34,627 nt of DNA from Clostridia bacterium. Its GTDB lineage: Bacteria > Bacillota > Clostridia > Oscillospirales > Acutalibacteraceae. The position numbers and the translations under genes were made by a program. Below, in pieces: positions 15,665 to 21,421 of the stretch (position 1 is the first letter of the stretch; every line of letters starts with the position of its first letter). Location of the stretch: contig JAFODS010000023.1 in NCBI GenBank assembly GCA_017380575.1, positions 1 to 34,627 on the forward strand. The letters are read 5' to 3'. A model generated the notes under the pieces. It did not search any database. It had not been told where the DNA came from and worked only from the letters and a program-made list of their open reading frames with translations.

Positions 15665-16516
15665 ATGACAGGAAATAAATCCTTGTGTCTGGCTCTCGGA
15701 ATGCAGCTTGATATCCCTGTAATTGACCAGCCGGAACTGCTTAAGACAGCAGGTTTTGATCGCTTCGCTTTTGACAGAGAAAAAAAAGGCACCTCAGAAT
15801 TAACTGAGGTGCTGATGAAAAAAGCTGAAAAGCTTGATTTATTCTGCGAGTATATCCACGCACCGTTTTACGGAATGAATGATATCTGGCACGATGAAAG
15901 CGGGGAGCTTGCTGAAGTTATGCTCAAAGACCTGTATGCCACAATTAATGACTGCAGTGATTTTGGTGTTAAGTATGCCGTTATTCACGCTATTATCGGT
16001 ATGGATAACTGCAATCCGACATCTCTCGGACTTGAACGTCTTGATGATGTTGTTGATTATGCCGTGAAAAAGAATGTCTGCCTTGCTTTTGAAAATACGG
16101 AAGGCGAGATGTACCTTGAGGCGATCCTCAACCGATACAGAGATGTTAAAAATATCGGTTTCTGCTTTGATTCGGGTCACGAGCTTTGTTATAACTACGG
16201 TAAGGATATTCTTTCAAAGTACGGTGAGCGTCTTTTTGTTACTCATCTTAATGACAATATGGGTATGACAGGTGATGAACTGACATTTTATGATGATTCT
16301 CATCTTCTTCCGTTTGACGGAATTGCCGATTGGAACGGAATAGCAAAAAGAATAAAGTCGTTTGATTATAACGGAACGCTTTCTTTTGAAGTGATTTCAA
16401 AAGGCAGACCGACAAGAACGGATAACGATATTTATAAAAATTTATCATCACAGGAATATGTCAATAAGGCTTATTCAAAGGCTGTTGAATTTGTAAATCT
16501 GCTTGAAACTATATGA
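15665..16516 (+). CDS. Sugar phosphate isomerase/epimerase-type TIM-barrel protein
   Basis: The 283-aa protein belongs to the xylose isomerase-like/AP endonuclease 2 TIM-barrel family. Probable metal ligands are E143 (FENTEGE), D169 and H172 (FCFDSGHE), H194 (VTHLND) and E242 (SFEVIS), in the usual order. Such enzymes isomerise or epimerise sugars or inositol-like compounds, often beside Gfo/Idh/MocA dehydrogenases as here. Its Shine-Dalgarno GAGGAAG lies within the last codons of the rhamnosidase gene, so translation is likely coupled. It ends the operon. Codons 40-52 contain a perfect hairpin that reads as an intrinsic terminator on the other strand. Confidence 0.8.
   Translation: MTGNKSLCLALGMQLDIPVIDQPELLKTAGFDRFAFDREKKGTSELTEVLMKKAEKLDLFCEYIHAPFYGMNDIWHDESGELAEVMLKDLYATINDCSDFGVKYAVIHAIIGMDNCNPTSLGLERLDDVVDYAVKKNVCLAFENTEGEMYLEAILNRYRDVKNIGFCFDSGHELCYNYGKDILSKYGERLFVTHLNDNMGMTGDELTFYDDSHLLPFDGIADWNGIAKRIKSFDYNGTLSFEVISKGRPTRTDNDIYKNLSSQEYVNKAYSKAVEFVNLLETI
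15781..15812 (-). terminator. Antisense-strand intrinsic terminator inside the epimerase gene
   Basis: GCACCTCAG (15789-15797) and CTGAGGTGC (15804-15812) form a perfect 9-bp stem with a 6-base loop. Seven A residues at 15781-15787 precede it. On the minus strand this reads as a hairpin followed by C and seven T, a canonical terminator, although it lies within plus-strand coding sequence. It could stop read-through from the convergent aquaporin gene. Chance cannot be excluded. Confidence 0.6.
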
Positions 16517-16518
16517 AT

Positions 16519-16554
16519 AAACCCCTGAAACAGTTGCTTCTGTTTCAGGGGTTT
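16519..16554. terminator. Bidirectional hairpin between the epimerase and aquaporin genes
   Basis: A 15-bp perfect stem (16519-16533 with 16540-16554) has a 6-base loop. The stem is strong but only three T follow on either strand, so termination may be incomplete. Confidence 0.85.
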
Positions 16555-16571
16555 AAATATTTCAGACTAAA

Positions 16572-17273
16572 TTATTTCTCGGTTTTGGGAGAAATAACGT
16601 ATTTGAAAACAAGTGCTGCAAGTGCTGCACCAACAAGAGGAGCGAGAATGAATACCCAAACCTGGCTGAGAGCTGTACCGCCTTCTAAAACAGCAGGAGC
16701 GAGGCTTCTTGCAGGATTTACAGATGTTCCTGTGAGAGGAATACCGATGATGTGAACAAAAGTGAGTGTAAGACCGATTACAATCCCTGCAATATTGGAT
16801 ATTTTCTCGTTTGAAGTAACTCCGAGAATTGTCAAAACAAAAACGAATGTGAGAACAATTTCAACAACGACTGCACCTGTTGAGGTCAGATTAACTGCGC
16901 TGAGTTCGCCGAAACCGTTACTTCCGAAGCCCGTAAGCTCTGCGTTTTTTGTTATAAAAGCAAGAATTCCGCTTCCTGCAAATGCACCTGCAATCTGTGC
17001 GATAATGTAACCGATGAAATCAGGGAAGCTGAGACCGCCGTTGATAAGCACAGCAAGGGAAACGGCAGGGTTTACGTGACAGCCTGAAATGTGACCGATT
17101 GCATATGCGGCAGCAACGATTGAAAGACCGAATGCGAGTGCAATTGCGAGAACACCGAGTGTTCCGTTACCTGTACCTCCGGAAAGTCCTCCTGTAACAA
17201 CTGCTGTTCCGCAACCGAAAAGAACAAGAATCATTGTGCCGATGAACTCAGCAACATATTTTTTGATGTTCAT
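16572..17273 (-). CDS. Aquaporin Z-type MIP water channel
   Basis: The 233-aa protein has the six-helix major intrinsic protein layout with both half-helix motifs, NPA at 68-70 and 186-188. Selectivity-filter residues can be aligned with E. coli AqpZ: F48 (LAFGL), H174 (VHIIGIP), T183 and R189 (GTSVNPAR). This F-H-T-R set is typical of water-selective channels rather than glycerol facilitators, which replace the histidine with a small residue. The start is the ATG at 17273, six bases after AAGGAGGT. The open frame extends upstream only through a TTG overlapping that site. It has its own perfect-consensus promoter. Water permeation is inferred from family knowledge; transport of other small solutes is possible. 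Confidence 0.93.
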   Translation of the reverse strand: MNIKKYVAEFIGTMILVLFGCGTAVVTGGLSGGTGNGTLGVLAIALAFGLSIVAAAYAIGHISGCHVNPAVSLAVLINGGLSFPDFIGYIIAQIAGAFAGSGILAFITKNAELTGFGSNGFGELSAVNLTSTGAVVVEIVLTFVFVLTILGVTSNEKISNIAGIVIGLTLTFVHIIGIPLTGTSVNPARSLAPAVLEGGTALSQVWVFILAPLVGAALAALVFKYVISPKTEK

Positions 17274-17308
17274 AATTTTACCTCCTTGAAGCAATTCTGA
17301 TCTTTAAA

Positions 17309-17337
17309 ATTATAGCACCAACAGTTTGTACTGTCAA
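17309..17337 (-). promoter_or_regulatory. Perfect-consensus sigma-A promoter of the aquaporin gene
   Basis: On the minus strand TTGACA (17337-17332) and TATAAT (17314-17309) match the consensus fully and are 17 bases apart, with an extended TGC -10. It lies between the ylmC stop and the aquaporin Shine-Dalgarno. Confidence 0.93.
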
Positions 17338-17346
17338 CACAGACGT

Positions 17347-17622
17347 TTACCATCGGTTACGGGGCTGATGGTTTATCTGTTGCGGACAGTTGCAGTTGAC
17401 GAGTATCGTGTCCTCACCGATTATGTCAATGTCACACCAGGGGATAACTATATCCTCACATTTGCCGAAGAAACCCATCATTCTGCTTTTTCCGTAAATT
17501 ACAATCGAAACAAGCTTTCCGTTTGCAATATCGATTTCAACATCATCAACGTTGCCAAGCCTTGCACCGTTGGATTTACAGATGACTTCTTTGTTTCTTA
17601 ATTCAGCGATACAGCAACTCAT
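17347..17622 (-). CDS. YlmC/YmxH family PRC-barrel sporulation-associated protein
   Basis: The 91-aa protein is a single PRC-barrel. The family pattern is clear: an opening ELRNKEVI, then GARLGNVDDVEID, a central MMGFFGKCEDIVIPW, and IGEDTILV near the end. Relatives are widespread in endospore formers and are called YlmC/YmxH sporulation proteins; their molecular role is unknown. Several cysteines near both ends (C3, C4, and CNC near residue 80) are notable. I chose the ATG at 17622, which fits the family start. Only a weak AGG is upstream, and an in-frame ATG at 17637 has no ribosome site at all. It is followed by the aquaporin in the same direction, with a separate promoter between. Confidence 0.85.
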   Translation of the reverse strand: MSCCIAELRNKEVICKSNGARLGNVDDVEIDIANGKLVSIVIYGKSRMMGFFGKCEDIVIPWCDIDIIGEDTILVNCNCPQQINHQPRNRW

Positions 17623-17670
17623 ACAAAAACCTACCATTCATTTTGTTTGTTATTAACAAGGGGATTGTTA

Positions 17671-17699
17671 TTGTAAATAATCTGATTTTATGTTAAAAT
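17671..17699 (+). promoter_or_regulatory. Promoter of the secreted ceramidase-like gene
   Basis: TTGTAA (17671-17676) and TAAAAT (17694-17699) are 17 bases apart, with an extended TGT before the -10. AAAGGTG at 17722-17728 precedes the ATG at 17736. Confidence 0.68.
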
Positions 17700-17735
17700 G
17701 TATCTGTACAATAATATTATGAAAGGTGTGTAATT

Positions 17736-19481
17736 ATGAAAAAATTAATTTCACTCATTCTTTCAGTTGTTATGGTTTTCTCAATCGGCAGCGTTTGCTT
17801 CAATGTTAATGCATTTGCTGAAGCAGAAGCTCCTGAGGCTCCCGTAATACCTGAAATTTCTGTTGATTCAGAATTCATTATGGACGAGTTTGCATTCTGG
17901 ATAGGCTCACTTGGTCTTGACAGTATGAAATTCCCGTCAGATGCTGATGAATTTACAGATATGCTTCTTAAATTCCTTTACGGTATCGTTGATAAGCTCA
18001 TCGACGTGCTTCTCAAGGCAATCAACCTTGTTGTTCCGTCAATCGACTTCCCTGACAAGGAAACATACGTGAACGATCAGTTCTATCCGGGTATGGATGA
18101 ATATCTTGAAGCTCCCGCACCGGGTGCTGTATGGAACTTAGGTTACGGCAGCGGCTCAATCCAGACAGGTAACGAGATGGACGGCAAGCATTATGTCGGC
18201 GGCAGCCTTTCTTTCCCGAGCCCGAAGACAGTTTCTGCTGTTTATGATGATCAGCGTGTACGTTGCGTAGCTCTTAACGACGGTAGCGGCAGAGGCACTG
18301 TTGTTTTTGCGGTTGTTGACGCGTTCGGCCTTTCAAACACAGACGTTGCTGGTATCCGTGCACAGCTTGCAGATTATGCAAAGGCAAACAACATCGTTGG
18401 TATCAATATCGCTGTTCTTCATCAGCACAGCTGTGTTGACACATTCGGTATGAACGGTGACCTTCTTAAGATGGTGTTCACAAACCCTGCTTCAAACGTA
18501 GCAAACAAGCTTTTTGGTACAGACCTCAAGCTCCTTGACGGTAGAAATCCGGAGTTTATGGCAAACCTTTACAATGTAACAGAGCAGGCTGTCAAGACTG
18601 CTGTTGAAACAATGGAAGAAGGTAAGATGTACTACTCAACAGCTGATATAGAAGATCTTCTCAGAGAAAAGAGAGATCCTTACGTTGTTGACGGCGATCT
18701 TCACCGTTTCCGTTTTGTTCCCGCTGACGGCAGCAAAGAAACATGGATTGTTGACTCTCCGAGCCACTGTGTAGGTAACGGTGCTGCAGGTACAGAAGTT
18801 ACAGGTGACTATCCGTACTATATGGAGCAGATCATCAACAAGAAGGAAAACGCTAATTTTATGATGGTTCTTGGTGCAGAGCTTGCAATCTCTTCAGACT
18901 ACAAACCGCTTAATCTCCCTGAAAATTATGAAAGCATTGAGGGTATCAACGCTTACGCTACAGAGCTTGTAAGACGTCTTGTTGAAGAATCAACTGAAGA
19001 AGTAGAGGTTGCTCCTCTCCTTAACTTCAAGATGGCTCAGTATTACGTTCCTGTAACAAACCAGATTCTCCTCTTCGCAGGTAAGCTTGGTGCAATTTCA
19101 AATACTGTTGTCGGCCTTGATGCAATGGATCGTGAAGCAGAGATTCTTACAGAAATCGGTTACCTTGAATTGGGTACAGATATCGCTGTTGCTCTTGTTC
19201 CAGGTGAGCTTGAAGCTGCAATCGCATATGGCGGATGCCTTGGTGCAGACGATTCATGGACATACGAAGACTTTGACTATCCTTCAATGCAGGAAGTTGT
19301 AGGCGAGGATAAGAAGCTCCTTGTGTTCGGTCTTATGAACGATCAGGTTGGTTACATCCTTCCTGACAACGAATTCAAGAGCCTTCTTGCAGGTGAAAAT
19401 GAAGAAATTGTTGCTTCAGGTAACAAAGCAGGTTCAAACACAATCGAAGCTTTCATCAGCCTTATGGAAACAGTTAAATAA
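17736..19481 (+). CDS. Secreted neutral/alkaline ceramidase-like protein
   Basis: The 581-aa protein is the exported paralogue of the protein at 3143. A signal peptide (MKK, hydrophobic core, NAFA-EA at about 28) opens it. Residues about 76-105 form a hydrophobic, amphipathic-looking stretch (LLKFLYGIVDKLIDVLLKAI), which may contact membranes or lipid. The ceramidase-like domain follows, with VVDAFGLSNTDV at about 193-204 and LHQHSC at 228-233, where H229 and H231 match the cytosolic form. RFRFVPADGSKETW is also shared. Where the cytosolic form has CSADYP, this one has VTGDYP, so T356 stands in for the candidate nucleophile serine. It is monocistronic with its own promoter and terminator. Amidase activity on N-acyl lipids is plausible but not proven. 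Confidence 0.8.
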   Translation: MKKLISLILSVVMVFSIGSVCFNVNAFAEAEAPEAPVIPEISVDSEFIMDEFAFWIGSLGLDSMKFPSDADEFTDMLLKFLYGIVDKLIDVLLKAINLVVPSIDFPDKETYVNDQFYPGMDEYLEAPAPGAVWNLGYGSGSIQTGNEMDGKHYVGGSLSFPSPKTVSAVYDDQRVRCVALNDGSGRGTVVFAVVDAFGLSNTDVAGIRAQLADYAKANNIVGINIAVLHQHSCVDTFGMNGDLLKMVFTNPASNVANKLFGTDLKLLDGRNPEFMANLYNVTEQAVKTAVETMEEGKMYYSTADIEDLLREKRDPYVVDGDLHRFRFVPADGSKETWIVDSPSHCVGNGAAGTEVTGDYPYYMEQIINKKENANFMMVLGAELAISSDYKPLNLPENYESIEGINAYATELVRRLVEESTEEVEVAPLLNFKMAQYYVPVTNQILLFAGKLGAISNTVVGLDAMDREAEILTEIGYLELGTDIAVALVPGELEAAIAYGGCLGADDSWTYEDFDYPSMQEVVGEDKKLLVFGLMNDQVGYILPDNEFKSLLAGENEEIVASGNKAGSNTIEAFISLMETVK

Positions 19482-19492
19482 TAAAAAATTAA

Positions 19493-19521
19493 GGGGTTGT
19501 CTTTTGACAACCCCGTTTTTT
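19493..19521. terminator. Bidirectional terminator after the secreted ceramidase-like gene
   Basis: GGGGTTGTC (19493-19501) pairs perfectly with GACAACCCC (19506-19514) across a TTTT loop, and GTTTTTT follows. On the minus strand the hairpin is followed by TTAATTTTTT, so it can also end the small minus-strand gene. Confidence 0.93.
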
Positions 19522-19550
19522 AGATTATGAAGCCTTGTGGCTTGCAATTA

Positions 19551-19682
19551 TCAGAAGTTTCTTGCAATTGCGTTTGCTGTAAGAAGCTTGATAATTGTGC
19601 GGAATGAAAAGAGAGACTTTTCTTTCGCGATCTCACTGAGCAATACTTCCTGAGCCTCATAATACATTTTTTCGTTTGACAT
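19551..19682 (-). CDS. Small 43-aa hypothetical protein
   Basis: I do not recognise a family. The reading frame from the ATG at 19682 encodes 43 residues. The N-terminal half is acidic (EKMYYEAQEVLLSEIAKEK) and the C-terminal half is basic and amphipathic (SLFSFRTIIKLLTANAIARNF), without a clear transmembrane span. AAAGGA lies nine bases upstream; a second in-frame ATG three codons earlier is too close to that site. The case for a real gene is its promoter, a perfect TTGACA-17-TATAAT at 19731-19759, and a strong terminator downstream. A 5-bp hairpin (CGGTA with TACCG) lies in the leader. It could be a small regulatory or stress peptide. Confidence 0.6.
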   Translation of the reverse strand: MSNEKMYYEAQEVLLSEIAKEKSLFSFRTIIKLLTANAIARNF

Positions 19683-19730
19683 ATGATTCATTCCTTTCTT
19701 TTGTTTCGGTATTTCTCTTACCGTGGCTTT

Positions 19731-19759
19731 ATTATAGCACCATATTTTACCTTTGTCAA
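19731..19759 (-). promoter_or_regulatory. Perfect-consensus sigma-A promoter of the 43-aa protein
   Basis: On the minus strand TTGACA (19759-19754) and TATAAT (19736-19731) are full consensus with a 17-base spacer and an extended TGC. The ten bases GGTGCTATAA are identical to those of the aquaporin promoter. Confidence 0.92.
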
Positions 19760-19886
19760 GCGTTTTGCACAAAGAATATATGAATTGTTTGTTAATAATC
19801 ACGAAACGATGTGTGAAGTGATGTGAATATTATCAATATAAAATGGAATGAATTGCCTGATTTATTGTGAATATTAACGAAAAACG

Positions 19887-19930
19887 AATCAACAGCCTTC
19901 ATCGAAAATAATGAAGACTGTTGATTTTTT
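19887..19930. terminator. Terminator downstream of the GH29-like gene
   Basis: A 9-bp stem (19887-19895 with 19918-19926), one mismatch, and six more pairs (19897-19902 with 19911-19916) enclose an 8-base loop. The plus strand then has a T-run; the minus strand has CGTTTTTCG, fitting termination of the fucosidase-like gene. Confidence 0.8.
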
Positions 19931-19934
19931 ACAA

Positions 19935-21287
19935 TTAATATACTTTAAATTCAGAAATTGTAGCAAATTCTCTGGTTTTTTCAATTACGAGTTTAATTCG
20001 TCTTGCTTCCATCGGAGCAATTATGCAAATCTTCTTTCTGCCGATTGTTGTGCCTTTGTATATTTTGTGCCAACGCTTATCGTAGTAATAGTAAAGCGAG
20101 AATTTTTCAATCTGCTGTCCTGTTGCTACATTTTCAGCAAGAACAATTTTATCGATTGAACGAACCTCTTTCATATCGACAATGATTGAAGTCTTGCGGT
20201 TATCGGGGGAAGATTTGAAATATGATTTGCCTGAATTAATGAACTTTTCAGAATGAAGCTCGTCACTGCATCCGTTTGAAGTGAACTCTGCACCTTCCGT
20301 GAAGTTTTCCTTAAATTCAAGCTCAAGCTGTGCACCGAGTGTGACAAGCTGTTCAAGATCTTTTGTATCAATACGTCCCGTGTGGGAAGGTGAAACATTA
20401 AGGATAAAAGTACCGTTATTGCCGACAGATTTGAAATAGCTCATAACAGCTGTTGAAAGAACCTGAAGGCTTGAGGTTTCGTGGTCGTGGAAGAACCATC
20501 CTGGACGCATCTTCATATCCATAATCGCAGGGAACCATACAAGCTCCTTAGCTTTCTTTATCTTTTTACGGCTGCCGAGGTCGGTCTGCACAAGCTTTAC
20601 TGCAGGAGCATCGTTGATAAGCTCTTTGGAAACAACGCTCCATTCGCTCTGTCTGCCGATTCCCGAATGGTTACCGCACCAACGGATATCGGGGCCGCAG
20701 TTGCATATCATTGCATTCGGCTGAAGCTCGCGGATAGTTTTGTAATATCTTTCCCAATCGTAAGGCTGTTTACCGCTTTCATCACGCTCAAACCATACGC
20801 AGAAAATGTCACCGTAATTTGTACAAAGCTCTGTAAGCTGATTCACAAAGAAATCGTTATACTTTTCTGTGCCGAAGGTCGGTTCGTGCATATCGTACGG
20901 AGAAAGGTAAATTCCGAACTTGATATCTTCGTTTCTGCATTCTTCGCTGAGTTCTTTTACCATATCGCCTTCGCCGTCAAGCCACGGTGAATTTTTTACG
21001 CTGTGCTCGGTATATGCACTCGGCCAAAGGCAGAAACCGTCCGAAAATTTACAGGTAAGAATAAGACCCTTCATTCCTGCTGACTTAATTCCCTTGACCC
21101 ACTGCTTTGCAGAAAAATCCGCAGGCTTGAAGTATTTCTCAGGCTCACGTCCTGAACCCCATTCGGTGTTGGTGAATGTATTCATTCCGTAGTGAATGAA
21201 GGCGATGAATTCTGTGTCCATAAATTCAAGCTGTGCCTTTGAGGGAACAACCGAATTTGCTTTTTTGATATAACTCTTGACTGCCAT
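19935..21287 (-). CDS. GH29 alpha-L-fucosidase-like protein with altered active-site residues
   Basis: The 450-aa cytosolic protein has the GH29 subfamily-B type (beta/alpha)8 domain. Visible landmarks are FIHYGMNTFTNTEWG at 30-44, DGFCLWPSAYTEHSV at 83-97, and CGPDIRWCGNHSG with GRQSEWSVV at 197-219. A C-terminal beta-sandwich like a discoidin or CBM32 module covers about 370-450. E215 fits the acid/base position. Two key sites differ from active enzymes: the usual VWFDG nucleophile site reads VWFER (E167), and the substrate-binding KHHDGF reads KFSDGF (F81, S82). I checked both in the nucleotides. It may be a divergent enzyme, a binding protein or a decayed paralogue. The AGAGGT site supports the ATG. 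Confidence 0.85.
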   Translation of the reverse strand: MAVKSYIKKANSVVPSKAQLEFMDTEFIAFIHYGMNTFTNTEWGSGREPEKYFKPADFSAKQWVKGIKSAGMKGLILTCKFSDGFCLWPSAYTEHSVKNSPWLDGEGDMVKELSEECRNEDIKFGIYLSPYDMHEPTFGTEKYNDFFVNQLTELCTNYGDIFCVWFERDESGKQPYDWERYYKTIRELQPNAMICNCGPDIRWCGNHSGIGRQSEWSVVSKELINDAPAVKLVQTDLGSRKKIKKAKELVWFPAIMDMKMRPGWFFHDHETSSLQVLSTAVMSYFKSVGNNGTFILNVSPSHTGRIDTKDLEQLVTLGAQLELEFKENFTEGAEFTSNGCSDELHSEKFINSGKSYFKSSPDNRKTSIIVDMKEVRSIDKIVLAENVATGQQIEKFSLYYYYDKRWHKIYKGTTIGRKKICIIAPMEARRIKLVIEKTREFATISEFKVY

Positions 21288-21323
21288 AGTATAAACCTCT
21301 GAAAGTTATAATAATTATCTGTT

Positions 21324-21352
21324 ATTGTACCATTTTCAGTACTTAATTGCAA
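21324..21352 (-). promoter_or_regulatory. Promoter of the GH29-like gene
   Basis: On the minus strand TTGCAA (21352-21347) and TACAAT (21329-21324) are 17 bases apart with an extended TGG. It is back to back with the addB promoter. Confidence 0.7.
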
Positions 21353-21362
21353 TATGCGCTTG

Positions 21363-21391
21363 TTGCAAATATGTGTTTTTTATAGTATAAT
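21363..21391 (+). promoter_or_regulatory. Promoter of the addBA operon
   Basis: TTGCAA (21363-21368) and TATAAT (21386-21391) are 17 bases apart. Its -35 hexamer is the same as that of the divergent GH29-like gene, ten bases away. Confidence 0.75.
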
Positions 21392-21421
21392 TCAGCTATA
21401 CTTTTATTGCGGAGAGATTTT

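Noticed and set aside
17274-17294. TTG start extending the aquaporin by seven residues
   Set aside because: Those codons are the Shine-Dalgarno AAGGAGGT itself.
19683-19802. 83-aa version of the small minus-strand protein
   Set aside because: The extra residues span the promoter and leader, so they cannot be in the transcript.
20481-20990. 169-aa plus-strand frame opposite the GH29-like gene
   Set aside because: Antisense shadow; no ribosome site and no recognisable domain.
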